This document shows, piece after piece, positions 1 to 8,757 of a DNA stretch of 21,111 nucleotides. The notes below the pieces were generated by a model. That model worked only from the letters and a program-made list of their open reading frames with translations. It was not told the origin of the DNA and searched no databases. The position numbers were made by a program, and so were the translations under genes. The stretch is from a virus. The stretch is taken from positions 1 through 21,111 of the IMG/VR virus record IMGVR_UViG_3300023116_000434. One strand, given 5' to 3'. Each line of letters begins with the position of its first letter. Position 1 is the first letter of the stretch.

Positions 1-89
1 ATAAAATTAGTGATTGCAGACGTTAGGTCGGTGCGGTTTAACCAATCCGCGACCGCCGACTGCAATTCAGCGTAGGTCGTGATCGCCAC
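1..89 (-). CDS. SU10-type head-tail adaptor protein, N-terminus only (partial)
   Basis: Only the first 29 codons are present; the gene runs off the left edge. It reads MAITTYAELQSAVADWLNR and onward, an N-terminus I recognise from phage adaptor proteins of the SU10 type, which sit between the portal and the tail and usually follow the capsid gene. The GTG start at 89 overlaps the TAG stop of the upstream 108-aa gene by one base (TAGTG), a translational coupling arrangement, and no ATG is available nearby. The position directly after major capsid protein and the 108-aa gene fits the assignment. The family call rests on the N-terminal motif and synteny alone, since the body of the protein is outside the window. 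Confidence 0.6.
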   Translation of the reverse strand, partial: MAITTYAELQSAVADWLNRTDLTSAITNF

Positions 90-415
90 TAGACGCGGCC
101 TCCTCTCGTCCTAAAAAAACGATTGTCAGGATCGTTGAGCCACTTCTTAAAACGGGCAGGGTCATCAACGATGCCCTGCCGTTTCAAGTCGTAGTACAGG
201 TTCAATGGTATCGACGCCACCTTCGACCACTCGCCGTAAGGCTTGTGCTTGTCGATTTCATTAGCCGAGCGCTTGTTCATCTCAATGATGTTGGTCACGT
301 CTTGCGTCTCGCTGATGATGATCTTGTCATCCTTCAGTGAGTCGCCAGATTCGTAAACAAACTCAGTGTGAGTCCCGAGCAGCTCGTCAATGTTTAGTGT
401 GCGTCGATCTTCCAT
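89..415 (-). CDS. Conserved phage head-module protein, unknown function (108 aa)
   Basis: A 108-aa soluble, charged protein with no signal peptide or membrane segment. The N-terminal half is acidic; the C-terminal half carries a conserved-looking stretch ending FKKWLNDPDNRFFRTRGG, which I recall from small proteins encoded just after the capsid gene in SU10-like and related podoviruses. The ATG at 415 lies 10 bases after the capsid stop and is preceded by GGTGAAAG as a ribosome binding site. The stop overlaps the adaptor start by one base. Its place between capsid and adaptor suggests a role in head completion or assembly, but no domain with a known activity is visible, so the function is left open. 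Confidence 0.75.
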   Translation of the reverse strand: MEDRRTLNIDELLGTHTEFVYESGDSLKDDKIIISETQDVTNIIEMNKRSANEIDKHKPYGEWSKVASIPLNLYYDLKRQGIVDDPARFKKWLNDPDNRFFRTRGGRV

Positions 416-425
416 CTTTCACCTA

Positions 426-1397
426 TTAGCTGGTTGACAAGTCAGCCACTACACCAAGACCTGCTTCCTGGTTGACCTGGAGGCCGACCTCAGCAAGAAG
501 CATGTACTTAGTTGCGTCACCCGTCTTAGCAAGCTCTTCGCTTTGAATCGGGCGAAGCGTAGCCAGCTCACACATATCGGGGTCAACGATGTAGCAATCG
601 CGTGCTCGTGAGAAACGAGAAGGAACGATCTGTACAGATCCGAAGTCACTCATGTAAACGTCAGCCGCACCGATGATGGTGGTGGGTGAATCAGAAGGCG
701 CCATGTAACGCTGAGCCGCGATACCAGCAAAGCCAGAGATCACAGTCTTAACGTGAGGGCCAACCATTGCCATCTTGGGCTCGCCGCCCTGAGTCCATAC
801 AGACTGCAGAACAGTCTTAAGCAGAGCCTCAGTGATGGCGCGTTGCGTACCGTCGGTAGCGGCAGCGTTAACTACGCCGCTTGATACTGTGGGATCTGCA
901 CCGCCTGTTCCGCGTGAGGTGTTGGTCTTGATGAACGCAGACAGAGAAGCCGTCTTACGAGCGGTTGAGCTGTTACCAGCTACTGCAGCCTGGTTCACAC
1001 CGCAAAGGTTGTATTCCATGTCCCGCTTTAGCTCGTCGCCTTTCTTAGCGAGTTGGTAAGCGATCTCTGATCGACGACCAGCCAGGTCCATCGCGCCTCC
1101 GAGGTTGTCAGCGATGATGAAGTCCTTGCGTAGAATCTGCGTGTAGTTACCAAGACGTGAAGTCGCAGTGACTGCAGTGTAAGAAGACAAGTCGTCGCCG
1201 TCGATCTGCGCGTTAGCTGCAGCGGCTGCGAGGGAGTCAGTCTGCCATTCAAAGAACGTGTTGGTGACCTTGCGTCGCTTGGTCATGTTTGACACGAAAG
1301 GTGTCGTTTGGGGCGAGATGTTGAAAATAACATTCGCCAAGTCTTCACGAATACCGACCGCGTCGTACTTCGTGAAAGTGTTGGTTACGATAGCCAT
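426..1397 (-). CDS. Major capsid protein, SU10/DUF5309-like
   Basis: A 323-aa protein that most resembles the SU10-type major capsid proteins (DUF5309), which have the HK97 fold and build the icosahedral head. Visible hallmarks are the N-terminal segment with REDLANVIFNISPQTTPF (residues about 17-34), the early domain with FFEWQTDSL (about 48-56), a helix with GDELKRDMEYNL (about 119-130), an A-domain segment MAMVGPHVKTVISGF and the C-terminal YMLLAEVGLQV. The ATG at 1397 has an AAGGA box 8 bases upstream. It follows the scaffold gene by 11 bases and precedes the 108-aa gene by 10 bases, the usual order scaffold, capsid, completion. The product should be the most abundant virion protein. Family assignment is by eye from sequence character and synteny. 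Confidence 0.88.
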   Translation of the reverse strand: MAIVTNTFTKYDAVGIREDLANVIFNISPQTTPFVSNMTKRRKVTNTFFEWQTDSLAAAAANAQIDGDDLSSYTAVTATSRLGNYTQILRKDFIIADNLGGAMDLAGRRSEIAYQLAKKGDELKRDMEYNLCGVNQAAVAGNSSTARKTASLSAFIKTNTSRGTGGADPTVSSGVVNAAATDGTQRAITEALLKTVLQSVWTQGGEPKMAMVGPHVKTVISGFAGIAAQRYMAPSDSPTTIIGAADVYMSDFGSVQIVPSRFSRARDCYIVDPDMCELATLRPIQSEELAKTGDATKYMLLAEVGLQVNQEAGLGVVADLSTS

Positions 1398-1408
1398 TGT
1401 TTAATTCC

Positions 1409-2425
1409 TTAGAGCATCGATTCAAGTAAATTAGCCGCATCATCGAGACGGCCACTTCTAGCAAGACGTTGACGAGCTGACTTCTGCCTTCTTGAACCTG
1501 GTTTCGACTGAGCCTGACTGCTGCCCGGCCTTACCGTCTTGGACCGACGACCATCTTTCGCTGCGCGCTGCACGCGCTTTTGGCCTTTGTCGTAGAGCAT
1601 TGCTTTGCGCAATACCTTGATGTGGTTTGCGCGAACTAGGGCTTGTAATTCTTCTTCTGCAACGCCCGAGTTGATTAAATACTCTCTAAGCTCTTCGCGC
1701 TCTTTCGCCGCAACGTCGTTATCCCGCCACTCGGGGATAACTTCAGGAAGCCTCTGAACTTCCTCTTGCAATATCTGCTGCATGGTCTGCATTTGATACT
1801 GTCGATTAGCCTCTTGAACTCGCTGCTGCTCGAGCTGTATCGCCTGCATCTTCTGTTGCTTAGCAGACTGCCTTTGTTGCCATTGACGTTCGAGTCGCGT
1901 CGCCTCAATTGGATCCTCATCGTACAAACGATCGAAGTCCGGGGCGGGCTCGTCCATTCCGTTCAATTGTTGCTGCAGTGCCCCGAGAAGTTGGGCGTAT
2001 TGCTGTCGCTCTAAAAGCACGGCATCCCGGTCTTGCTCGAACGATCTTCGTTCTTCCGATAATGCCTGCGACTTTTTTGTGTAATCTGATTGACGCGAGT
2101 AGCCTGCCTTAAGCTCGTCTATTCCGACCTCGATCTCCTGTCCGTTTACCTTAACGGTGAAGACGGTGTCGTCTGACTCAAGCTCGTCTGACTCTTGTTC
2201 ATCGTCATCCAGTTCGACTTCTTCATCTTCTGAATCGAGCGCTTCTTCTGCCGCGTACTCTTCTTCAGTCTCATCAAAAGCCTCGCCCTCAAGGGACTCG
2301 TCAACGCGCTCTGATGAATCGTTTGCCGTGTCCTCGTCTGAGGGGGTCAACATATCCAATATCGCGCTTTGCGCTGAACTGATCCCCATATCTGGGGAAT
2401 CGTTGCCTTCAATTCTATCACTCAT
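1409..2425 (-). CDS. Capsid scaffolding protein
   Basis: A 338-aa protein from the chosen ATG at 2425. The frame is open further upstream to 2476, but only the ATG at 2425 has a good AGGAG box, and starting there leaves a 4-base gap to the preceding stop. The composition is diagnostic of scaffolds: a very acidic N-terminal third (many D/E between residues 25 and 85), a short folded segment (TVFTVKVNGQEIEVGIDELKAG), a long Gln-rich helical region likely to form coiled coils (about 125-230), and a strongly basic C-terminus (KRVQRAAKDGRRSK), which in other phage scaffolds contacts the capsid protein. It lies immediately before the major capsid gene. No protease domain is visible, so scaffold removal would need another protease or simple exit. 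Confidence 0.82.
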   Translation of the reverse strand: MSDRIEGNDSPDMGISSAQSAILDMLTPSDEDTANDSSERVDESLEGEAFDETEEEYAAEEALDSEDEEVELDDDEQESDELESDDTVFTVKVNGQEIEVGIDELKAGYSRQSDYTKKSQALSEERRSFEQDRDAVLLERQQYAQLLGALQQQLNGMDEPAPDFDRLYDEDPIEATRLERQWQQRQSAKQQKMQAIQLEQQRVQEANRQYQMQTMQQILQEEVQRLPEVIPEWRDNDVAAKEREELREYLINSGVAEEELQALVRANHIKVLRKAMLYDKGQKRVQRAAKDGRRSKTVRPGSSQAQSKPGSRRQKSARQRLARSGRLDDAANLLESML

Positions 2426-2429
2426 AATT

Positions 2430-2663
2430 CTAGTTGCTCCTTTGTTTCTCAAACGCAATCGAATCTGCTGCCGCACGCATGTCGTTCACCAGTTGCTCAA
2501 GTGCTTCTAATTTCGCGTGTATTCGCTCCCGCTCATCGGGTTTGCGCTCACGCTGCCACGCTTCAAAAAACTCATACTTGACCCGGCCGACTAACGTCGA
2601 AAAGTCCGGGTCGTCGAACATCCTCTGGATGTTCTCAAGATACTGCTGCTCGGTTTTGGCCAT
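2430..2663 (-). CDS. Small helical phage protein between portal and scaffold (77 aa)
   Basis: A 77-aa, highly charged protein beginning MAKTEQQYLENIQ and ending with a long predicted helix (DERERIHAKLEALEQLVNDM) likely to form a coiled coil. The ATG at 2663 lies within the 3' end of the portal gene, overlapping it by 29 bases, which points to translational coupling. The stop is followed after 4 bases by the scaffold start. I recognise such small proteins between portal and scaffold in SU10-like podoviruses but no function has a sequence signature here. A head-assembly accessory role is inferred from position only. Confidence 0.72.
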   Translation of the reverse strand: MAKTEQQYLENIQRMFDDPDFSTLVGRVKYEFFEAWQRERKPDERERIHAKLEALEQLVNDMRAAADSIAFEKQRSN

Positions 2664-4776
2664 TGACTGTGCTCGCTATTTGCCTAACCACTTCTCTGTC
2701 TCGTTCAGCATTCGCCTTGATCTCGGCAATGTTCACCTGGGCGCCGTAACGCGCCTCAAGCTCTGCCGCCTTCAAGATGATGTCCGCTTCATCTTTGTCT
2801 CTTCGCCGATCGTCTTCGCGCATCATCTTTTCCCGCTCTAGCTCTAGCTCGGCCTGCTTCTTCTGCATATCGACTTGCAGTGCTTGCATCTGCAGTTGGA
2901 TCAGTTGCTGATTCGGATCAGGCTTCTGCTCTTGCTGCTGGGCCTGGGCCTGCATCTGCTGCATGGCTTGTGTCGGATCGGTGAAGAATCGATTGATGTC
3001 CTTGAACCCGGCAAGCTCAAGCATTTGCGTGAGCGTCGCGTAGTAGTTGGTCGGGCTGACCATCGGGTTCTGTGGGCCGAGTTGCTGCATGATCATTTCT
3101 TGCTTCTGAGCAACCTGCTGCAACATGCTCATGCGCTCTTGATCTGATCCGCGACCGAGATGGACGTTACTCACCACGTCCATGTCTGCGTTCCAGATGT
3201 CAGGCGACATCGGCACAAACTGATTGCGCAATCGAATCATTCGCGGTCGATCTTGGTATTGAATGATCAAGCGCAGGAGACCTTTGTAGAGGCGCGTCAT
3301 GCCGTTTTCGGCGAACAGCCGGCTAATCATCTCAATACGCTGTTGCGCCGCTGCGATCGTCTGCTGCACGGCCATAAGCGTCGATGATTGAAGTTGCTCT
3401 GGCGCCAGACCATCGGCCGCTCGGCTGATGCCGGTTCGGTTCTCTCGGAGTTGGTCGAGATACTCCATCATGGGGAATGCGGCCTGGCCGACGTAAGGCA
3501 GTGTGAACGGCACGACTGCACCGGGGTTTCGCATGCGAATAATCCCGCCGGCTTCGACGTTCATCACGTCTTCGAGTGAGGCTTGCCCTTCTACAATGCC
3601 GACTCTTGGATGAGTAGACATAGCAAGAGAATCAAGACTTGCACGTAGCACTGCCGACTTGATTCTCTGAATGTCCATCGTGAGGTCCGCGATCGACATA
3701 CCAAAGAAAGCATGCGGCTCAGGGTCAGGGCAGAAATGAGCGAAGGGAATATCATCGGCTGGCTCGTTGCGCATGACTTCGTAGTTCGGACCCATGCAGC
3801 AAAGCTTGCGCAGCTCGGCAATGCCGTCTCCATCAACGTCCATGCGCATGTAGGCTTCAACATAAAGGACTCGCTTGCGAGAAGGGTCGTCGGTGTAGTC
3901 GCGATTCTCCTGCTGGCTGAGCATCCGCTCGCGAGCCTCGACGTTGTACAAGGTGAAGTCATCGTCTTCAGTTTCATAATTGGTGACCGTGTCGAAGTCG
4001 TAACCCATTTCGACAAGCTCACTGACGGTAGCGTAGCGGCGGTGCGCGATGAGATCCGCGTCCGCAAAGGAGCGAGCGTGGCGCGAAACGAGAACCTCCT
4101 CGGGAGGCACCGCCGCTACTTTGACTTTGCCGTTCACCTGGCGATGAATGACAGAAACGTCATGTAGCATTTGCGGCTGACCTGTTTGCGAATCGACCTG
4201 GTCGTTGCTCGCGCTGCTGGAAAGCATTCTGACTTCGATGTTGGGATCTGCGTTCAGTGCCGCGAGCGCCTGATCATCGAGTCGTTTTAGTTCGTATGTT
4301 TTTACTTCTTCGATCTCGTCCCAGTAATACTTCAGGAATCCACTGCCCTTGACGAGCGCGTCTTTAAACGTCTGGTACATTATCGAAACAAAAGCTTCGT
4401 CCTGATCTTGGTTCAGAACGTAGTTGACGTAGTCGGTCGCCTGCTTTGCGATCTCAACGTCCTCTGGCCCGGTTGGCGCGTACTCGACAACGTGATCGCT
4501 GCCGCAAAAGACGCGCATCAAACTCGGGAGCATGGCCTGCACGGTATCGCGCACGTCCATCGTCATCGCAGTTGAGCGGCCTTCTTGCTCGTTGCCGAAT
4601 GGTTCGCCGTTGTAATACTCGGCGGCTTCAGCCCGGCCAGGGCTTACCGTGTTGTCAATGAAATCGACAGCGTCTTCAATCGCTAGACGCGCGATCGCGT
4701 TGATCTGCTCTTCATCCATCTCCGGGTTTTCTTCGACGTACTGCTCGTCGTCATCGTAATAATCTAATTCGCTCAT
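2635..4776 (-). CDS. Portal protein, podovirus (SU10/P22-like) type
   Basis: A 713-aa protein, in the size range of podovirus portals. The portal is the dodecameric ring at the head vertex through which DNA is packaged and ejected. Sequence features: an acidic N-terminus (DYYDDDEQ), a segment typical of the family around residues 55-170 (PFGNEQEGRSTAMTMDVRDT; VKGSGFLKYYWDE), a wing/stem region with FAHFCPDPEPHAFFGMS and DLTMDIQRIKSAVLRASLD, then the tunnel-loop/crown region and a very Gln-rich helical C-terminus (about 600-690) that could form the barrel. The ATG at 4776 overlaps the stop of the ADP-ribosyltransferase-like gene by 4 bases (ATGA). The gene lies downstream of large terminase and upstream of scaffold, as expected. 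Confidence 0.9.
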   Translation of the reverse strand: MSELDYYDDDEQYVEENPEMDEEQINAIARLAIEDAVDFIDNTVSPGRAEAAEYYNGEPFGNEQEGRSTAMTMDVRDTVQAMLPSLMRVFCGSDHVVEYAPTGPEDVEIAKQATDYVNYVLNQDQDEAFVSIMYQTFKDALVKGSGFLKYYWDEIEEVKTYELKRLDDQALAALNADPNIEVRMLSSSASNDQVDSQTGQPQMLHDVSVIHRQVNGKVKVAAVPPEEVLVSRHARSFADADLIAHRRYATVSELVEMGYDFDTVTNYETEDDDFTLYNVEARERMLSQQENRDYTDDPSRKRVLYVEAYMRMDVDGDGIAELRKLCCMGPNYEVMRNEPADDIPFAHFCPDPEPHAFFGMSIADLTMDIQRIKSAVLRASLDSLAMSTHPRVGIVEGQASLEDVMNVEAGGIIRMRNPGAVVPFTLPYVGQAAFPMMEYLDQLRENRTGISRAADGLAPEQLQSSTLMAVQQTIAAAQQRIEMISRLFAENGMTRLYKGLLRLIIQYQDRPRMIRLRNQFVPMSPDIWNADMDVVSNVHLGRGSDQERMSMLQQVAQKQEMIMQQLGPQNPMVSPTNYYATLTQMLELAGFKDINRFFTDPTQAMQQMQAQAQQQEQKPDPNQQLIQLQMQALQVDMQKKQAELELEREKMMREDDRRRDKDEADIILKAAELEARYGAQVNIAEIKANAERDREVVRQIASTVNGQNRAAVS

Positions 4777-7109
4777 AATGGGCTCATGTCTAATAATGAT
4801 TCGCCAACGAGCTGCGCACGGCGCGGGAGCTGGCCAAAGAGTGATGTGATGGGCTCAATGATCGGCATCGCAGGCGCCAGCAATCCGGCAAGAAGCTGCA
4901 TTCCGTCATCGCTCAATTGCTGACCGATTTGAGTTCGAGGTTGGTAATCCATAGCTGCTAATCGAGCTTGGCTTGCTTGGTCAATCTGACTAGTCGGTCT
5001 ACTGCTGGTCAGCGATTGAATAAGTGTGTGGGGCGCATTAGCGATCGGTGCAATAATCGCAGAGCCAGCGTTTGCTGCGGCGTCGAGGATGCCGGCTCCG
5101 TAATCGGCGAGCGTGGGCTCGGCTTGTGACGGCTCTTTAATCGCGGCAGCGCCTAGCAATCCAGCACCGCCTGCTGCGGTCATTGCTGCGGGGGTTGCGG
5201 AGCCGTCTTGCTTGTTTTGCCTCAAATAGTTATCGACACCCTCAGCCCATTGCTCGTTGAACGGCTGATAGAGTTTGGGATTCATGACCAGTGAGCCGGT
5301 CTTCTGCGACTCGGTGAACGGCTGTCCTGCAACGTTGGTTGCTTTGTCTAGCTCTGCAAAAACATCTGGGTACATCACTCGAGCTGGCACACTTTGCTCG
5401 AGGCCGCCAATGTACGTGCCGGGAATGATCGTGTCATAGCTTTGATGCGGCGCATTCGGCATAGTCGGCGCGTTGGGGTCGGCAGAGAACATGCTGAACC
5501 CAGAGCTGCCGATCGGTGCGTTCGCTAACTCGGGCTGTAGAATTTCTGCGTGAGCGTCTTCTTTGACCGGAAAACCAACGTCGCGATAGCGCGACTTAGA
5601 CATTTCATCAACAAAAACAGATCGAAGCTTGCCTGCGCCCTTCTGTGGATAGTCTCCGCGACCCATTAACTGGTCCATTGCGTCGGGATGGTTAAGACCC
5701 ACCCACTCAGGTCGTAGCTTTCTTAGCTCGGCATCGAATTTCTTAATGTCACCCTTTTTGATTGGCAGCGAGCGAGCTTGCTGAAGCATTGACTCTGCCA
5801 CCGGCGTACTAAAATTTACCGCCTCTTTGCCCATCGCCGAAAATATGCCAACGGGCTCCATGCCGGTTTCATCTGCAGCCAAAGCAAAGTTGCCCTGCTT
5901 TTTTCGAGCAGCATCTGCCATCGAAGCCCAACCATACCCTTGGTCCTGGTAGCGCAGCGGGAAGTTGCTGCCGCCCTCAACCTGAACAGGCGACTCTAGA
6001 TTCACGCCGCCGATTGTCTCGATCACTTTGCCAGTGGTGCTCGTGTCGCCCGATACAGGAACGCCAACCTTGCCTACTAGGTCATCGACTGTGAGCAAGT
6101 TACGCTCACCGATATCGAGCGTTTGCGTTTTGTTCTCAACATCAGAACGGAGCTTCTCTCGAGCCCTAAAAGCTTTGCTCTCACGCATCGCTTTGTCGTA
6201 TTTGGTAAGCGCCGACTTAACCGCTGTTGGGTTCTGAGCGCTTTCGACGGTGAGCATGCCGAGACGGATTAAGTTTGCTGGCGTAGTGAGGAAGCCAGCT
6301 TCAGCCTCATTCGATTGCTGCAGCATCGCTGCGGCGACCGGGATCGTGACGCCGTACTTGCGAGCGATGTCGATTAGTCGATCATCGAAAATAACGAAGT
6401 TTTTTGATTGTTGTGGATCGGGTTTATGACGAGTGAATGCGTCACCGTATTCGATACCGGGCACACCCTCGGCTTTCATAATTTCAGCGCCCAGAGGGGA
6501 TATATGGAACCTGCGGAAATGGTCGTGATCAGATTCTGGATCGCCGAATATGTTTTTGCCTTTTGGAGACTTTTCGGCAAACCTAGCGTAAGCGCGCTTG
6601 ACGATATCTGGCTGGTCTTCCAGCGGGCTATCGAGTTTTAAAAAGTCTTTTCGATCGGCGCGAATGTTGACTTCGTATAGCCTGCCAAGTTTTGGCCCGT
6701 AGTCTGTGATCTCTTTTGCGACCGCTTTTGCGGTACTTGCTAAATCGGGGTCGTCAGCATATCGAGCCACAAGCTCTTCGGGGCTAGCGTGCAGCATGGC
6801 GTCTTCGTACATCTGCATGCGCTCGTAATCGCCCTTACCCTCTGCTGCCTTGTACTTGCGCATCAGGAAATCTTCGTAATCAAGATCGCGCTTTGTCAGT
6901 TGATCGCGATAATTCCTGGCAACATCCTCGGACTCAGCAAAGTACAAGCCTTGCCCGTACATATTGGCGCCTTCGCCGGTCAGCGGGTAATCGGTACTAA
7001 AACGATCAAAATCATGCGGAGAGCCGTGATAGGCCCGAATTCCAGGCGAGAGCAAGCCGGCATCGAGTGCTGCCTTAGTGGCTTGCTTGGCGGCTCCGAG
7101 CAACGCCAT
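4773..7109 (-). CDS. Polyvalent protein with N-terminal ADP-ribosyltransferase-like domain
   Basis: A 778-aa multidomain protein. Residues about 25-250 match the ADP-ribosyltransferase fold of the H-Y-[E] class seen in phage polyvalent proteins: YHGSPHDFDRF with His28, GEGANMYGQGLYFAES with Tyr56 and Tyr67, and a final strand KNFVIFDDRLIDI. By analogy with PARP (EYIVYD), the catalytic Glu position is Asn237 here. Residues about 320-620 (DLVGKVGVPVSGDTSTTG; FSAMGKEAVNFS; HQSYDTIIPGTYIGG) look like a recurring polyvalent-protein associated domain with no known activity. The C-terminal 150 residues are Ala/Gly-rich with hydrophobic helices, suggesting membrane interaction. The gene starts directly after the lysine-rich gene stop and overlaps portal by 4 bases, so it is made with head proteins. 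It may be packaged and ejected into the host; this is an inference. Confidence 0.78.
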   Translation of the reverse strand: MALLGAAKQATKAALDAGLLSPGIRAYHGSPHDFDRFSTDYPLTGEGANMYGQGLYFAESEDVARNYRDQLTKRDLDYEDFLMRKYKAAEGKGDYERMQMYEDAMLHASPEELVARYADDPDLASTAKAVAKEITDYGPKLGRLYEVNIRADRKDFLKLDSPLEDQPDIVKRAYARFAEKSPKGKNIFGDPESDHDHFRRFHISPLGAEIMKAEGVPGIEYGDAFTRHKPDPQQSKNFVIFDDRLIDIARKYGVTIPVAAAMLQQSNEAEAGFLTTPANLIRLGMLTVESAQNPTAVKSALTKYDKAMRESKAFRAREKLRSDVENKTQTLDIGERNLLTVDDLVGKVGVPVSGDTSTTGKVIETIGGVNLESPVQVEGGSNFPLRYQDQGYGWASMADAARKKQGNFALAADETGMEPVGIFSAMGKEAVNFSTPVAESMLQQARSLPIKKGDIKKFDAELRKLRPEWVGLNHPDAMDQLMGRGDYPQKGAGKLRSVFVDEMSKSRYRDVGFPVKEDAHAEILQPELANAPIGSSGFSMFSADPNAPTMPNAPHQSYDTIIPGTYIGGLEQSVPARVMYPDVFAELDKATNVAGQPFTESQKTGSLVMNPKLYQPFNEQWAEGVDNYLRQNKQDGSATPAAMTAAGGAGLLGAAAIKEPSQAEPTLADYGAGILDAAANAGSAIIAPIANAPHTLIQSLTSSRPTSQIDQASQARLAAMDYQPRTQIGQQLSDDGMQLLAGLLAPAMPIIEPITSLFGQLPRRAQLVGESLLDMSPL

Positions 7110-7259
7110 CTATTTCTTCTTTTTGGGGCTTTTCTTTTTCTTTTTGTCAGCAATGCCCATCATGATGACGATGTCTGCTGCTGCTTCGCGGTGGCCACCG
7201 GGGCCGTTTCGGTAGGGTTTTTTCTTTCCGGTTGCTTCTAAGTATTCGGTCATCGCCAT
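7110..7259 (-). CDS. Lysine-rich phage microprotein (49 aa)
   Basis: The frame is open back to 7433, inside the terminase gene, but the only start with a strong ribosome binding site is the ATG at 7259 (GGGGAG six bases upstream), giving a 49-aa protein. It has a short folded-looking part (MAMTEYLEATGKKKPYRNG, then HREAAADIVIMMGIAD) and ends in a tail made almost only of Lys with one Ser-Pro. Such a tail would bind nucleic acid or an acidic protein partner. The stop abuts the start of the next gene with no gap, so the two are probably translationally coupled. It lies 85 bases after large terminase. I recall similar Lys-tailed small proteins between terminase and portal in related podoviruses, with no assigned function. 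Confidence 0.68.
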   Translation of the reverse strand: MAMTEYLEATGKKKPYRNGPGGHREAAADIVIMMGIADKKKKKSPKKKK

Positions 7260-7344
7260 TGAGCGCTCCCCAGATATGGGCAAAAGGTACGCTCCATTGT
7301 CGCAAATCAGATCGAGTTGCGTAAGTATCTTGTGGTTACTTTTT

Positions 7345-8757
7345 CTATACAACAGAAAGGTTGCGTCGAATCGGCTTAGTCCAATTACTGGCCATCGATG
7401 ATCCCTTGATGACCGTGGCGGCCTCAGTTGCAAAAGTAAGACATACGGCGTCTGCGCGGTCAGGGCTCGCCATTCCCCGACGCCGCATCTCGTCCTTGCT
7501 TTCGATTTGAAGCTTGCCGCTGCTCGTAAACTTATACTTAACAGCGACCAGCTCGGCCAGCAACAGATCGTCCTTTGGCAGACTCACGTCGCGCGCCTCG
7601 AGCCAGGCTTTCAGCTTGAACCAAAGCTCAGCTCGAAGGTTCGTATAAGTGGTCCTGAGCGCCGGGCTTTCAGCCGTGTTAATGCCCACGGCCGGCAGGC
7701 CCAGCTCGCGCAGGCGATCGCACACGCCACCACCAACGCCTATCGAGTCCACACAAATCTGCATCGGCTCTTGCCTCGGCTGACAGCTCTCGTATTCGGC
7801 CACCACGGCGCCTGTGAGCTGCATTAAGTCGAGCCCCCGCCAAGTCTCCATTGCTAAAATCTTTCGCCCCTGGCGCTTGCAGAGCACGCTGCTGGCGCTC
7901 CCGAATCGCGCAACGTCCAGCCCCCAGATAATCGCCTCTTCATCGCTGATCTCAATATCACGCACCTGCGCGCTTTCGACCAGCTCTAGCGGGATGACCG
8001 TGTCATCGTCGCGGGCCGGGAACTCTCCGAGCACGCGAACGCGAAACGCGTTGCTCTCCTCCCCATACCTCACCTTCATCTCTTCGATGTACTGCTCGCT
8101 CACCATCGGCGAGTCAGCGCAGCTCACCTTGCGCGTCCACCACTCGCCGGCTTGCGTGTGGTGCGTGTCGAAGAAAAACCCGCTCGATCGAGTTGGGTTG
8201 CCGAGCAGAATCGTGCAGGCGTTCTCGCCGGACATCGACCCGGCTGCGGCCTCAAACACTTGCTCAGGGATACCAGACGCCTCGTCACAAATGAGCAACA
8301 CGTTATCAGCATGCACGCCCTGCAGCGCTTCTGGCGTCTCGGCACGGCTAGTTCGAGCGCTGATAAAGCATTCGCTCGGCGCCGATTTGTGCGCGATACG
8401 ATCGGTCTTCACCTCGAGGATGTCCTTAAGCGCAATCGGCAGCTCATTAATCCAGCGCTTTAGCTCCGCGAACAGCGCGTCAAAAAGCTGCGCGCTGGTC
8501 GGCGCCGTCACAACGATCTTCACCGGGTATCGAGTGATGAGATACCAAAGCATCGTCCAGGCAGCGGCCGTGGATTTGCCCACGCCATGCCCCGATCGAA
8601 TAGAAATCTTACGCTCGCCATCCTGAACGGCCTGCAGCAATTCTGCCTGCCATGGCTGCACTTTGATCTTGAGCACATGCTCGACAAACGCCACCGGGTC
8701 GTGTCGGTAGCGCTTCAGGAAATCGATATAAGGATTAGGGGGCAGTGCTTTGGGCAT
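7345..8757 (-). CDS. terL: Terminase large subunit (packaging ATPase-nuclease)
   Basis: A 470-aa large terminase, the motor that pumps DNA into the prohead and cuts the concatemer. The ATPase domain shows an adenine-binding region (VQPWQAELL, about 33-41), Walker A SGHGVGKS (55-62), a coupling/motif III region and Walker B LLICDE (154-159) followed by ASG. The nuclease domain starts with the acidic strand IIWGLDVARFG (Asp281 as metal ligand), has a second acidic strand ICVDSIGVGGG (about 333-344) and ends with SPDRADAVCLTFA, the third acidic position. Length is normal for the family. The ATG at 8757 lies within the serine recombinase gene (23-base overlap), so expression is tied to that gene. 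The small subunit is not adjacent but about 1.7 kb upstream, beyond the recombinase and a rightward island. Confidence 0.93.
   Translation of the reverse strand: MPKALPPNPYIDFLKRYRHDPVAFVEHVLKIKVQPWQAELLQAVQDGERKISIRSGHGVGKSTAAAWTMLWYLITRYPVKIVVTAPTSAQLFDALFAELKRWINELPIALKDILEVKTDRIAHKSAPSECFISARTSRAETPEALQGVHADNVLLICDEASGIPEQVFEAAAGSMSGENACTILLGNPTRSSGFFFDTHHTQAGEWWTRKVSCADSPMVSEQYIEEMKVRYGEESNAFRVRVLGEFPARDDDTVIPLELVESAQVRDIEISDEEAIIWGLDVARFGSASSVLCKRQGRKILAMETWRGLDLMQLTGAVVAEYESCQPRQEPMQICVDSIGVGGGVCDRLRELGLPAVGINTAESPALRTTYTNLRAELWFKLKAWLEARDVSLPKDDLLLAELVAVKYKFTSSGKLQIESKDEMRRRGMASPDRADAVCLTFATEAATVIKGSSMASNWTKPIRRNLSVV

Noticed and set aside
2157-2510. Serine-rich rightward frame with a poly-Ser tract
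   Set aside because: The Ser tract is the complement of the acidic Asp/Glu codons of the scaffold protein; it is a shadow.
7814-8626. A 270-codon rightward open frame opposite the large terminase
   Set aside because: Antisense of conserved terminase motifs, Ser/Arg-rich and without any recognisable feature.
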